NCBI GenBank assembly: GCA_964405735.1
Contig: CAYOPD010000003.1
Location: forward strand, 42,007-106,006
DNA: 64,000 bases
Source of the DNA: JADJLQ01 sp964405735
GTDB taxonomy: Bacteria; Bacteroidota; Bacteroidia; Chitinophagales; Saprospiraceae
Direction: 5' to 3'
Shown here: in pieces, positions 36,101 through 45,477 of the stretch
How the letters are laid out: each line of letters opens with the position of its first letter
Position numbering within the stretch: the first letter of the stretch is position 1
Notes under the pieces: model-generated
Databases searched by the model: none
What the model was told of the DNA's origin: nothing
Seen by the model: only the letters and a program-made list of their open reading frames with translations
Position numbers and translations under genes: made by a program

Positions 36101-39100
36101 CAAAGCCTGGAGGCTCAGATCCAACTCGTTTTCCGTCTTCCAGATTTCCGTGGATTCCCTTCCGGGGATCACCTGGTCCCTTTTGCTGAGGCGGGTGGGT
36201 ATGCGGTATTCATAATAATTGCTGGTAAAATCGCTTCCAATCCGGAGGAAGGTAGTAAACTCTTCCGTACCCAGGTCCTCCGGGGAGTCGGCATGGACAA
36301 ACATGCGGATGCGCTCGTAGTTGCGCATGTCCATGCGTATGGGTTTATAAACGGCACATCCGCAGCCCCCTTTCAGTTCTTTCACAGAAAGCGCAATGGA
36401 TTGTTCGTTTTGCAACAGGTTGGGGAAGGGGCCGATCGAGTTTTCCCGCTGGATCCCGGCAGGCACCACATAAGGGATCGGAAAGCGCTGGCTGTTTTCT
36501 TCGATATTGACGTCATTGACATCAAATTTGAAACTGTTGTCGATGTCATCACTGGCACAAAGCGGCAGCCGGTACCTCCGCCATTGGTTTCTTACCATGT
36601 CGATGGAATTCATCCTCAGGGTCACAGACTGGTCGAAATCGGCCATATACATCCGGATGAAACGGATGTTCCGCAGTCCGCTGATACTTCCGACCGTGGT
36701 ATCCGGGCTTTCCAACGGAATTTTTACCCTGTACCAAATCCTTCCTCCCGGGCCGGCAATGGTGTCCGTAATGTATTTATTGATCGCCATGCCGCCGGCA
36801 TTATCCGGATACATGGGCACACGGTACTCATAATAGGCTTCACTCTGGTCGAAGGCATTGTCGTCATTGATGTCTTCCGATTCCGGGATCTGGGTATAAT
36901 TTTTAGCTTCCGTGCCCGACAGTTCGGTAAAACTGCTGTTGCCCTGGGGATTGTTCCAATCTTTATAGCGGGTATAGATGTTATCGGTATTCGTAAATGA
37001 CTCGTCATTAAAATATTTATAGTTGTCGTTGGCCGGGTCTTCCCGGATGCGTTCGTAAATCAGCGGGTTCAGGGACTGCACTTTTTGAAGGTATTCCGCG
37101 TAATAGCGCCTTTCTCCGTCATCGTCCAGCCCGTCAAAACCAAGGTCCTGCTGTTTCAGGATATCCGGGTCGTTGTTGTGCGCTCGGGTGATGGCTTGCA
37201 CCAGGGGGATGCGGCCCCAGGCCGTCGAATCGATACGGGTCATGTTTTTGGTGGTCGGCAGTCCGTTTTCAAAATACATGAGCCCGTCCTTCATGATGTC
37301 TTCCGAAATGTCCCCCAGGTTGATATAAAGGTTTCCACCCGTGGTGACAGGAGATCCATCGGCTTTCGGCATAAACGGGTTGAGAACCCAGAATTCAATG
37401 GTTTCGATATTGGCCGCTTCAAAATCGGTATTGTAAAGTCCCCGCTGGATACCCCCCCACCGCGATCTGGGGTTAAGCAGTTTTCCATTTTGGTCCAGCC
37501 CCGCCGAATAAGGAGTACCGCCCGGAACATCAAAATTATAAGGACCCCGTTCATGTGGATTAAAATGCATGTTGAAGGTGTACAATTCGGTATTGAGGCC
37601 GGGTCCGATGTTCCGGTTTGGAAACAATTCGGTGATGGAAATGGCTACCGAATAAGCATCCTCATTGCCACCCCTCACCCTTCGGTCAATCCGGTACCAG
37701 CTGAGTTTTGCCCGGTTGACGAGAGGGAAAGTGGTATTCGAATTTTGAGGAGCGGATTCCCTGAACCTCCGCCCGCCGGGTGTACTGGCCGGAAACCACT
37801 GGTTGATCGGGATGCCCAGGTCCTGGCTGCTAGTGCTGCCTTCAAAGTCATCTATATATGCGGTGCCTCCTTTGTCCTTGCCCTGGTTGATCGCTCTGGA
37901 GTGTCCGGGTCTCAATGCGGCTGCTTCACCCAGGAAAGATATTTTGGAATTCTCCTTCGTGGACAACAATGGAAGACGGTCCAGCAACCGGGTAATCCAG
38001 GGCGCATCATTGTTATAGACCAGGTCCAGGCCATAAATTCCGTTGTTGATCGGATCTTCACCGACGTTTACTTTCTGGGTATATGGCCTTTCAAACAACC
38101 GCATCACGGTACCGCCCAGCGACAGGTGTTTATTGAATTCATATTCACCCCGGATCCCGAACATGGTCCTGTTGTTATTGAACCCAAACAGGGAATTGTC
38201 TTCATAATCGATGGACACCGGCACTCCGGAACTCAGAATGGCCGGATCGGTCACCCTCACCCGACCGGTCTGATAATCGATCTCGTATTGATTGGGGGAC
38301 AATTCCTGCGCACCGGCTTTCACCCGAACGGAACCCTGGGGGATATTGAATGAATTGAGCGCCACATCCCCTCCGCTCGACGATTTATACTCCCCCCGTA
38401 TGATATACCGGTTTGCTTCAGGAAAATTGAGGGAAGCGGCCTTGGTGGAATCGTACAATTGCTGGAATACATATTTTTTTCTCAGATCGGGATCCGATAT
38501 TTTTTTACCCAGGCTCTCCCCGAAAGGCTCAAGCACCGGAAACATCATTCTCCCGTTCTGCGGATCGATGGTCAATCCGGGTACGAAATCGAATACACCA
38601 TCGGGAAAAGGGTCTCTTTGTTTATTGAGTTTATCGAGGTTGAGCAGGTTGAGGAGTGGAATGCTTTTAAGTTCCGTTTCGGGCAGAAAACGTTTTTCAC
38701 CAGCACCCGGATCATCAAATAAGACATCCAGTTTAAAATCCTCTTCACTGATGCCAAAAGACCTCAGGGAATAAAAGTTTTTCATCATCAGGTCCCAGAT
38801 GGGGATATCCACCCGGTTTGAGCGGGGTTTCACCAGTTTGGTCACGATGACGTTGAGCGAATCGGGAGCCACCTCCTGGGTAAATTCCCCCACTTTGTAG
38901 GCCTTTCCGTTAAATGTGTATTTATAAGAAATGGCCACGATGTCACTGGGCCGCACGACCCTCCGGAAAGATATAAATCCGAGGTCGGGATGAACAGTGT
39001 ATTCCCGCTGGTCCAGCAACTTCCCCTTAAACACCTCAAAATCCCGGCCGATGGCAAAATTGAAAGGGGGGCGCTGCAGTCCGCTGACCACCTTGTCTGT

Positions 39101-40342
39101 CTGCCGGAGGTTTGGATCGCTGATGAACTGCTGGTAAATCCGGTTGGTGCCGTTGGTTGGCAGTTTCTGGTTGGTGGTCATGTCGATGATAGGCGTCACG
39201 CCCATCCGCCAGAAGTCCGGATCGGGATTGTTCATCCGGTCATATTCCCCAAGGTCAGAGAAAGCGACCACCTGCCTGAGGTTATTGATATCCCTGGGGT
39301 CGGGGCTGATCCAGACCTGGATGCTGTTGAGGTCAATCTTCGCCAGGGTGCTGATATACGGCAACCGGATCATGGCCCCTTCAAACGTATTCCTGAAATA
39401 ATGGCCCAGGAGATAATGCTGGTTTTCATCGTATTCGTCACCCGGGATTTCAAAATCCTGTAGGAGGGCACCACCCTGCAGGTTGATCCGTTGCTGTTGG
39501 GTTCTCGATTGGGAAGCTATACCGGTAAGTCGGAGATGGCCAAACTGAGTTTCCGCTTTGACCCCGAAGAGTTTTTGAGCCCCCTGGATCAAACTGGTCC
39601 TCAAAGGAAGGCTGACATCACCTGCATCAATTTTTTTGATGATTTCGTCTTCACTGAACTGATCACTGTTGTAATTCAGTTTCATGACATTGTCGAAATC
39701 AAAAGTGGCCTGGCTGTTGTAACTGGTGTTGAGGTTGAGTTTTTCACCAATCTTGCCCTGGAGGTTCATCTGGATGTTCATGTCAAAGTCAAAATTGGTC
39801 TGCCTTTGTTGCCTGATGGTCAGGGAAGGGTTTTTTACATTCTGATAATTTGCTCCGAACGTGAGATCGACGTTGCCCTGGGGTTTGATTTCAACCGTAT
39901 TGCCTCCAAACAAGCGGTCGATCAGTGTTTTCTTCACATCAATTTTCTCCACGGGGTCCCTGCCGGTGGTCTGACGCCCGGAAGAACTTCCGGCGAGTTC
40001 GTTGAAATAATCCTGCTGAAGCTGTTTGTTTTTGTACCGCACATATTCCTCAAAGGTCATGGAACTGGTACTGATGTATTCGGAACCGATCCGTTCGGTC
40101 AGGATGTACCGGTTGGACTCCGGATCATACCGAACTTCTTTTTCTAAGGATGACGGGTCCCGGAGATCGATGGGGTCCTTTTTATCCTGGGGAAGGCGGA
40201 TTTTCTGAGCGGGGGTGGTATCCCGAATCTGCGTTAAACTTTCCTTAATGTTTGCGGGGTAAGACGGAATAGCGGCCGTCAATGAATTTATAAAACCTGA
40301 GACAATACAAATACTTGAAAACCCAAGTAGAAATGACTTCAT
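33191..40342 (-). CDS. sprA: Type IX secretion translocon / gliding motility protein SprA
   Basis: 2383 residues from the ATG at 40342 (MKSFLLGFSSICIVSGF), a signal peptide; the frame is open 31 codons further but reads as leader. SprA (Sov in Porphyromonas) is the giant 36-strand outer-membrane barrel through which T9SS cargo leaves the cell. Seen here: the N-terminal SprA-type repeat regions (SLTIRQQRQTNFDFDMN, VDIPIWDLMMKNFYSL), many strand-like alternations through the chain and the usual end TAKGGITVRLALK. A proline/arginine-rich low-complexity stretch occurs near residue 1905. ruvA lies upstream on the same strand, as I recall for many Bacteroidota. The T9SS cargo at 5872 would be a client. 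Confidence 0.95.
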   Translation of the reverse strand: MKSFLLGFSSICIVSGFINSLTAAIPSYPANIKESLTQIRDTTPAQKIRLPQDKKDPIDLRDPSSLEKEVRYDPESNRYILTERIGSEYISTSSMTFEEYVRYKNKQLQQDYFNELAGSSSGRQTTGRDPVEKIDVKKTLIDRLFGGNTVEIKPQGNVDLTFGANYQNVKNPSLTIRQQRQTNFDFDMNIQMNLQGKIGEKLNLNTSYNSQATFDFDNVMKLNYNSDQFSEDEIIKKIDAGDVSLPLRTSLIQGAQKLFGVKAETQFGHLRLTGIASQSRTQQQRINLQGGALLQDFEIPGDEYDENQHYLLGHYFRNTFEGAMIRLPYISTLAKIDLNSIQVWISPDPRDINNLRQVVAFSDLGEYDRMNNPDPDFWRMGVTPIIDMTTNQKLPTNGTNRIYQQFISDPNLRQTDKVVSGLQRPPFNFAIGRDFEVFKGKLLDQREYTVHPDLGFISFRRVVRPSDIVAISYKYTFNGKAYKVGEFTQEVAPDSLNVIVTKLVKPRSNRVDIPIWDLMMKNFYSLRSFGISEEDFKLDVLFDDPGAGEKRFLPETELKSIPLLNLLNLDKLNKQRDPFPDGVFDFVPGLTIDPQNGRMMFPVLEPFGESLGKKISDPDLRKKYVFQQLYDSTKAASLNFPEANRYIIRGEYKSSSGGDVALNSFNIPQGSVRVKAGAQELSPNQYEIDYQTGRVRVTDPAILSSGVPVSIDYEDNSLFGFNNNRTMFGIRGEYEFNKHLSLGGTVMRLFERPYTQKVNVGEDPINNGIYGLDLVYNNDAPWITRLLDRLPLLSTKENSKISFLGEAAALRPGHSRAINQGKDKGGTAYIDDFEGSTSSQDLGIPINQWFPASTPGGRRFRESAPQNSNTTFPLVNRAKLSWYRIDRRVRGGNEDAYSVAISITELFPNRNIGPGLNTELYTFNMHFNPHERGPYNFDVPGGTPYSAGLDQNGKLLNPRSRWGGIQRGLYNTDFEAANIETIEFWVLNPFMPKADGSPVTTGGNLYINLGDISEDIMKDGLMYFENGLPTTKNMTRIDSTAWGRIPLVQAITRAHNNDPDILKQQDLGFDGLDDDGERRYYAEYLQKVQSLNPLIYERIREDPANDNYKYFNDESFTNTDNIYTRYKDWNNPQGNSSFTELSGTEAKNYTQIPESEDINDDNAFDQSEAYYEYRVPMYPDNAGGMAINKYITDTIAGPGGRIWYRVKIPLESPDTTVGSISGLRNIRFIRMYMADFDQSVTLRMNSIDMVRNQWRRYRLPLCASDDIDNSFKFDVNDVNIEENSQRFPIPYVVPAGIQRENSIGPFPNLLQNEQSIALSVKELKGGCGCAVYKPIRMDMRNYERIRMFVHADSPEDLGTEEFTTFLRIGSDFTSNYYEYRIPTRLSKRDQVIPGRESTEIWKTENELDLSLQALVELKKERNANNAPLDLEYAIPDPENPERIIAIVGNPTLGKVKQVMLGMRFPVRSARQHEADVWFNELRLNGLNEQGGYGAIGRLDLQLADLGDLSISGNMNSIGWGALDQKVLERRQEDLKQFDINSNLELGKFLPSKWGIKIPFYTQLSVNASAPKFDPYDLDIKLKDKLLEARNSTEKDSIRKQAQDYESIRSYNFTNVRKERTGDSKPAPWDISNFNFNYSFTQTTNHDPIVEKDQENVYKGGFNYNFARQAKYLTPFRRLVKNDKLVRWFTQFNINPLPNSFSFSTGLDRRYGTRAFRFSTPEYGRAITKLFFWDRKYNLQWDLTQSFKFSFNASNNSAIDELAVMDSLGRLDPNYDPKRNKEVIWDNIRSLGRPKNYMHNYNASYNLPTRHIPLMDWIQVTAQGTGTFAWLAGSENVVDFLGNVIQNSQTRQLSANLNFDALYEKWGYLQKINQPPSNQGQPARTRDRNAPADPSSQPDRNTREKAEKQPSWIERALVRPLMSLRRGRLTYNENLASLVPGFRSLPKYLGLSNGFAEPGWAYVLGMDPSQTWLEEIAQKGLITDDIRLNQQFSRNYTQTLDARLTIEPFNDFNIELSLNKNYTRNYLEFFKNDGLGGGFKHLTPTEVGSFNISYLGINTLFGKNVDSLYAQFERNRAIFSERQPNKPGAGEHPLNEGYKEGFGRKNQQVIIPAFIATYTGLDPQNAGLDVFKTNPRPNWQLTYNGLHKLPFLKTFLSGASIRHGYTSRLLVNQFNSDVFYDPDSVYRTKALTADYYSRIEIPNVVMTESFNPLIGIDIKTLSDLQLNFDYTIQRSLQLNMIDYQLIEQNSKEITLGFGWRIKNVVMPFGKKAPQRTRTPAPTDNQTPDARGRTGNQAKKGNDLNLKFDFSFRDDLTNNRVLDQDQSVPTRGAKMLRIANAADYEVNDRVTLRLFFDYNRIIPAVQESFPITTAKGGITVRLALK

Positions 40343-40496
40343 TTTAATGGTTAAGTGATATCTCCCCGCGGGCATATCGAATTTACAATGATCAGAGGTT
40401 GATGCGTCCACAACTGTCAGCGGTGAAATTAACAATAACTTTCTAATTTAAAAATAGTTACGCATTAATTCCTACATTAATATGACCCCCTAATGT

Positions 40497-41090
40497 TCAG
40501 GATGACAATTGTTTCAAGGCCTGCTTTATTAACTCCTCCACGCTTTGGATGGCTTGCTTCTGGAGGATCCCGGCAATCACCTGCTGGCTTTTCTGCCTTT
40601 GGAATCCCAATGCAATCAATGCAGATAACGATTCAGCCTGCAAAGTATTGTGATACACCGGACCGGCACCGGCCGATTTGGAGTCACCTTCCCTGCCAAC
40701 CTTGTCTTTGAGATCCAGTATGATTCGTTTGGCAGTTTTTTCACCAATGCCTTTGATGGCTTTGAAGGTAAGGTCATCTTCACGCAGGATAGCCGATTTG
40801 ATGGCATCCGGCGTGAGGGCAGAAAGGATCAACTGCGCTGTCCCAGTGCCAATACCGTTTACGGAGATCAGTTGAAGGAAAAGTTGCTTTTCATCCAGTT
40901 GGGCAAAACCGTAGAGGACATGAGCATCTTCCTTAACGGCCAGATGAGTGTATAAAAGCACCTCTTCTTTTTTGTCAATCTGGCTATATGTATGCAGGCT
41001 GATGTGCACGTGGTACCCTACCCCATGGCAGTCGACCACGGCAAGGGTAGGATGAACCACAGACAGTTTCCCTTTTAGATAATAATACAT
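40497..41090 (-). CDS. ruvA: Holliday junction helicase subunit RuvA
   Basis: 197 residues with the three RuvA domains: OB fold (MYYYLKGKLSVVHPTLAVVDCHGVGY is its opening), the two helix-hairpin-helix units (LQLISVNGIGTGTAQLILS and FKAIKGIGEKTAKRIILDLK) and the C-terminal domain III that binds RuvB. RuvA binds four-way junctions and loads RuvB for branch migration. ATG at 41088-41090. sprA follows after 154 bases with no terminator seen, so joint transcription is possible. A box with one mismatch, TAAATTTA, lies at 41107-41114. Confidence 0.96.
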   Translation of the reverse strand: MYYYLKGKLSVVHPTLAVVDCHGVGYHVHISLHTYSQIDKKEEVLLYTHLAVKEDAHVLYGFAQLDEKQLFLQLISVNGIGTGTAQLILSALTPDAIKSAILREDDLTFKAIKGIGEKTAKRIILDLKDKVGREGDSKSAGAGPVYHNTLQAESLSALIALGFQRQKSQQVIAGILQKQAIQSVEELIKQALKQLSS

Positions 41091-41322
41091 ATAATAATTT
41101 TATATATAAATTTAGCCGGCGCAAATTTTGCAAATATTATTGAAACTGGGTGAGGAAAATTCCCAGGGCATTTATATTCAAGGAAGTCTCATTCGCCGGG
41201 AGACTGAAATACCGGATATCCGAAAGCCGCTCTTCCCAGTTACGAATGTTTAGAACGGGACGTGCCTAAATTGCCAAACACACCAAGGGGCGATTCATCA
41301 TCATGCAACACTCCGGATTGAC

Positions 41323-41330
41323 TAAATTTG
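41323..41330 (+). promoter_or_regulatory. -7 box (TAAATTTG) of the hydroxyproline epimerase-uvrC unit
   Basis: TAAATTTG matches TAnnTTTG and stands 28 bases before the epimerase ATG at 41359. The -33 TTTG is not clear. The rest of the 268-base gap between ruvA and this gene shows no other feature. Confidence 0.5.
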
Positions 41331-41358
41331 GTCCAACAATCCTTAATCACCATCATAA

Positions 41359-42357
41359 ATGCGCCATAGTTTTTTTTGCATTGATGCTCATACCTGCGGC
41401 AATCCGGTCAGGCTGGTTGCAGGCGGCGGGCCCATGCTCATCGGAAATACCATGAGCGAAAAAAGGCAGCATTTCCTCCGTGAGTTTGATTGGATCAGGC
41501 AGGGGCTGATGTTTGAACCCCGGGGACACGATATGATGAGCGGAAGTATACTCTACCCTCCCCATGACCCGGCCAATGACTTTGCAGTCCTCTTCATCGA
41601 AACCTCCGGTTGCCTGCCCATGTGCGGCCACGGTACGATCGGAACCATCACCATTGCCATCGAACATGGCCTCATCCGGCCCAGGACACCCGGAAAACTA
41701 AGAATGGAAGCCCCGGCCGGCCTGGTCCTTATCGAATACGTCCAGGCAGGCGCTCAGGTAAAATCCGTGAAACTTACCAACGTGCCCGCTTACCTGGAAG
41801 CCACCGGCCTTGAGGTCGAGTGCCCCGGGCTGGGCCTGCTCCATGTGGATATAGCTTATGGCGGAAACTACTACGCCATCGTAGATGAACAGGCCAATTT
41901 TAAAGGCATTGATCATTACACGGCCGGGCAATTGATCCAGTGGAGCCCGGTGCTCCGTCAGCGGATCAACGAAATTCACACCCCAGTTCATCCTTCAGAT
42001 CCGACGATCGGTAAAGTTTCGCATATCCTCTGGACAGGTAAACCAAAGTCGGAAAAAGCGCATGCTCGCAATGCGGTCTTTTATGGAGAAAAAGCCATTG
42101 ACCGGTCCCCTTGCGGTACAGGAACTTCGGCCAGGATGGCCCAGTGGGCGGCACAGGGCAAGCTAAAAAAGGGAGATTCTTTTGTGCACGAAAGCATCAT
42201 TTACAGCACCTTCACCGGCAAGGTGGAAGCCTCTATCGATTATCATGGAAGGCAGGCCATTATACCCAGCATTGAAGGATGGGCCAAGGTCACCGGATAT
42301 AATACCATTTTTATAGATGATGATGATCCTTATGCCCATGGTTTTCAGGTTTTGTAG
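41359..42357 (+). CDS. 4-hydroxyproline 2-epimerase (proline racemase family)
   Basis: 332 residues. The two catalytic cysteines of the family are both present: Cys89 in PMCGHGTIG and Cys252 in DRSPCGTGTSA. Having both separates epimerases and racemases from the related dehydratases, which have lost the first cysteine. Epimerases turn trans-4-hydroxy-L-proline into cis-4-hydroxy-D-proline at the start of hydroxyproline breakdown. The next gene, a D-amino-acid-dehydrogenase-like flavoprotein ten bases downstream, is the expected next enzyme, which favours hydroxyproline over proline as substrate. Cytoplasmic. Confidence 0.88.
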   Translation: MRHSFFCIDAHTCGNPVRLVAGGGPMLIGNTMSEKRQHFLREFDWIRQGLMFEPRGHDMMSGSILYPPHDPANDFAVLFIETSGCLPMCGHGTIGTITIAIEHGLIRPRTPGKLRMEAPAGLVLIEYVQAGAQVKSVKLTNVPAYLEATGLEVECPGLGLLHVDIAYGGNYYAIVDEQANFKGIDHYTAGQLIQWSPVLRQRINEIHTPVHPSDPTIGKVSHILWTGKPKSEKAHARNAVFYGEKAIDRSPCGTGTSARMAQWAAQGKLKKGDSFVHESIIYSTFTGKVEASIDYHGRQAIIPSIEGWAKVTGYNTIFIDDDDPYAHGFQVL

Positions 42358-42366
42358 TTTTGCAGG

Positions 42367-43575
42367 ATGCGGGTTTGTGTGATCGGAGGAGGCATTATTG
42401 GGATGTTCAGCGCTTGGTACCTGGTCCGGTCCGGACTCGATGTCTGCCTGATCGACCGGTATGATTTTAACGAAGGCGCATCGCACGGCAACGCCGGCAT
42501 GATTTGCCCGAGCCATTTTACCCCCCTCGCTGCACCCGGGGTGATCCGGCAAAGCCTTAAATGGATGTTCGATTCCGGTAGTCCATTTTACATCAAACCC
42601 AGGCTGGATCCGGAATTTATACGCTGGGGCCTCCGGTTTTTCCAGAGGGCCAACGCAAACCATGTCAAGGCCAGCATTGGACCACTGTCGGCCCTCCTTG
42701 AATGGTCATCCTTTCTCTATAGGGAACTTGCTGAGCAGGGAATGGACATGTCCCTTTGTCAAAAGGGCATTATCATGGCCTGCAAGGGCAAGCACGCCCT
42801 GGATGAAGAAATCCGTGTAGCAAATCGTGCTGCCGGGCTGGGTATACGCACCCGGATCCTATCCTCAGCAGAGATCCATAATCTGAATCCCGGAGTCCGG
42901 TTTGAATTGGCAGGGGGAGTACATTACCTGGATGACATGCACCTGATCCCTGAAAAGCTGATTCTAAGCCTAAAGGCAGGATTGTCCGGAAAGGTGGAAT
43001 GGCTTCCCGGACGTGAAGTCACCGGTTTCCAACGCGAATCCAATCAACTGGACCGCGTGTTAACCACTAAAGGGGAAGTCCTGGCAGACCTTTTTGTGCT
43101 TGCCGGCGGAGCATGGTCTGGTAAACTGGCCAGGATGGCCGGAGAAAATATCGCCATCGAAGCCGGTAAAGGGTATAATATTACAATCCCCGTTGCGAAA
43201 CCTCAACTCGTCACACCCCTCATCCTGGTCGAAGACCGTGTGGCCGTCACACCAATGGACCAGGCGCTCCGGCTTGGAGGCACAATGGAATTGAGTGGGA
43301 TAAACGATCGGGTCCTGACCGCCCGGGTAAACGGGATCCTCAAGGCCATTGAAACATGCATGCCGGATTACGGAATGGACCTGACCCGTAAGATAGAACC
43401 CTGGTTTGGATTCAGGCCACTCACTCCCACAGGTTTACCGGTCATTTCCCAACTCGGGGGTCTCCGGAATGCTTATATTAATGCCGGACATGGCATGCTC
43501 GGCCTTTCCCTGGCTCCGGCCAGCGGGAAACTGATAAACCAAATGATCTCGGATCACGTTAGAGGATCATCATGA
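42367..43575 (+). CDS. FAD-dependent D-amino acid (D-hydroxyproline) dehydrogenase
   Basis: 402 residues of the DAO/DadA family. The FAD loop VIGGGIIGMFSAWYL is at the N terminus, GASHGNAGMICPSH near residue 37, and the C-terminal FAD motif GFRPLTPTGLPVI and AGHGMLGLSLAP near 350-380. Such membrane-associated enzymes oxidise D-amino acids to imino acids; after the epimerase it would take cis-4-hydroxy-D-proline. Later pathway genes (deaminase, 2-oxoglutarate semialdehyde dehydrogenase) are not in the window. Its stop overlaps the uvrC start by four bases (ATGA). Confidence 0.86.
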   Translation: MRVCVIGGGIIGMFSAWYLVRSGLDVCLIDRYDFNEGASHGNAGMICPSHFTPLAAPGVIRQSLKWMFDSGSPFYIKPRLDPEFIRWGLRFFQRANANHVKASIGPLSALLEWSSFLYRELAEQGMDMSLCQKGIIMACKGKHALDEEIRVANRAAGLGIRTRILSSAEIHNLNPGVRFELAGGVHYLDDMHLIPEKLILSLKAGLSGKVEWLPGREVTGFQRESNQLDRVLTTKGEVLADLFVLAGGAWSGKLARMAGENIAIEAGKGYNITIPVAKPQLVTPLILVEDRVAVTPMDQALRLGGTMELSGINDRVLTARVNGILKAIETCMPDYGMDLTRKIEPWFGFRPLTPTGLPVISQLGGLRNAYINAGHGMLGLSLAPASGKLINQMISDHVRGSS

Positions 43576-45389
43576 ACCGGGAAGCGTTTAAACTGGTGCA
43601 GCCCACCATCCCTGAGTTGCCGGGTATTTATAAATTCCTGGATGAAAAAGGGACGATCCTCTATGTGGGCAAAGCAAAGAACCTGCTCAAAAGGACATCG
43701 TCGTATTTCCTGGATTCGAAAAGCCACAGTTTTAAAACCGTGACCATGATCCGACATGCTGTCCGGCTTGACTTCCTGGTGGTGGAAACGGAACACGATG
43801 CCCTCCTGCTGGAGAGCACCCTGATCAAAAAAAACCAACCCCGGTACAATGTCAGCCTGAAAGACGGCCGGTCCTTTGCCTTCATTTGTATCAAAAAAGA
43901 AAACTTTCCCCGCATTTTTTTTACCCGCAAGGTCTTTCGCGACGGTTCCGAATATTTCGGACCCTACACCTCGAAATACAAAGCGGAAATCGTCCTCGAT
44001 TTTGTAAAATCCCTCTTTCCGCTCCGCAATTGCACCCTCAATCTCACTGAGGAAAACATCAAAAAACACAAATTCAAAGTCTGTCTGGAATATCATGTCA
44101 AAAACTGCCTGGGTCCCTGCGAAGGTTATGAAACCAAGGCAGATTACGATGACCGGATCCGCCAGATACGCAATATCTTAAATGGTAATTTTACAGATGT
44201 CACCACCTACCTGCAGGAGCAGATGGGACGCTGCGCGTCAGAGCTGGATTTTGAATCCGCCCTGTCTTACAAGATACGGCTGGATGCGTTCAACGATTAC
44301 CAGGCCAAGTCTATGGTCGTCCACCCTGCCATAGGCGATGTAGACGTATTCAGCATCGAACTGGAGGATCATGAAGCTACCGTCAATTACCTGAGGATCA
44401 TCAGGGGCGCACTGATCAATTCCCATACTTTTGAGCTCGAAAAAAACCTGGACCAGGACCCGGAGATGATCCTCGGGTATGCCATCCTCGAATGCCGGGA
44501 GCTTTTTTCGAGCATCGCCGACGAGATCATCGTGCCTTATGCCGTAGACCTTCCCGGGGAGGGTTTAAAAATCACGGTGCCTCAGCGGGGAGACAAGAAA
44601 AAACTCCTGGAACTTTCAGAAAAAAACCTCCGGTACTACATCCTGGCAAAAAAAAGCGAGATCGCCACGCATACCACCAAACCCATTGCCGTGCAGCGGA
44701 TACTCAATACGCTCCGCATTGATCTTCGTATGGAAAAGGACCCGGTGCACATTGAGTGTTTTGACAACAGCAATATCCAGGGCAGCAATCCGGTAGCGGC
44801 CTGTGTGGTATTCAAAAACGCGAAACCCTCCAAAAACGATTACCGGCACTACAACGTCAAGTCCGTGGAAGGGCCCAATGATTTTGCATCCATGTCTGAA
44901 ATCGTCTACCGGCGCTATAAAAGGCTGCAGGATGAAAACAAACCTTTGCCCGACCTGGTGGTCATCGACGGAGGCAAAGGCCAACTCAGTGCGGCAATGG
45001 AAAGTATGGTGCGGCTGGGCCTTGAAAATAAAGTCAAGGTGGTTGGCATAGCCAAAAGGCTGGAAGAAATCTATTTTCCCAACGATCCGGTACCGCTTTA
45101 TATCAACAAAAAATCCGAATCCCTCAAAGTGATCCAGAAAATCAGGAACGAGGCCCATCGTTTCGCCATCCTTTTCCACCGTGACCAGCGATCGCGTTCC
45201 TTCTTAAGCACCGGACTGACCGACATTCCCGGCATTGCCAAAAAATCAGCTGAAACCCTGCTCAAACACTTCGGGTCCATGGCCAGGGTACAGGAGGCCA
45301 GCCCAGAGGAATTGGCCCCCCTGATCGGTCGTAAAAAAGCAGAACAGGTATACCGCTATTTCCGGCCTCAACTACAGGAAGAAGAATAA
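43572..45389 (+). CDS. uvrC: UvrABC excinuclease subunit C
   Basis: 605 residues. GIY-YIG nuclease at the N terminus (LPGIYKFLDEKGTILYVGKAKNL, about 16-90), a UVR motif for UvrB contact near 205, the RNase H-like 5' nuclease (HIECFDNSNIQGSNPVAA and LVVIDGGKGQLSAA) and a C-terminal helix-hairpin-helix (DIPGIAKKSAETLLKHFGS). A CX8-CXX-C type cysteine group (CLEYHVKNCLGPC) follows the nuclease domain, as in many UvrC proteins. It makes both cuts in nucleotide excision repair. The overlap with the flavoprotein gene implies coupling, though the functions are unrelated. Confidence 0.97.
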   Translation: MNREAFKLVQPTIPELPGIYKFLDEKGTILYVGKAKNLLKRTSSYFLDSKSHSFKTVTMIRHAVRLDFLVVETEHDALLLESTLIKKNQPRYNVSLKDGRSFAFICIKKENFPRIFFTRKVFRDGSEYFGPYTSKYKAEIVLDFVKSLFPLRNCTLNLTEENIKKHKFKVCLEYHVKNCLGPCEGYETKADYDDRIRQIRNILNGNFTDVTTYLQEQMGRCASELDFESALSYKIRLDAFNDYQAKSMVVHPAIGDVDVFSIELEDHEATVNYLRIIRGALINSHTFELEKNLDQDPEMILGYAILECRELFSSIADEIIVPYAVDLPGEGLKITVPQRGDKKKLLELSEKNLRYYILAKKSEIATHTTKPIAVQRILNTLRIDLRMEKDPVHIECFDNSNIQGSNPVAACVVFKNAKPSKNDYRHYNVKSVEGPNDFASMSEIVYRRYKRLQDENKPLPDLVVIDGGKGQLSAAMESMVRLGLENKVKVVGIAKRLEEIYFPNDPVPLYINKKSESLKVIQKIRNEAHRFAILFHRDQRSRSFLSTGLTDIPGIAKKSAETLLKHFGSMARVQEASPEELAPLIGRKKAEQVYRYFRPQLQEEE

Positions 45390-45477
45390 GAAGAGGAATG
45401 CATTTTATCTTTAACGTGCGGCCCCGGAGATGCCTTAAAATATATATCTTCGCCCTGTTTTTTAATACCATAAGCGC

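Noticed and set aside
37085..38353. Long antisense frame inside sprA
   Set aside because: sprA is certain here; the frame is a shadow, as are the other plus-strand frames in 33-40 kb.
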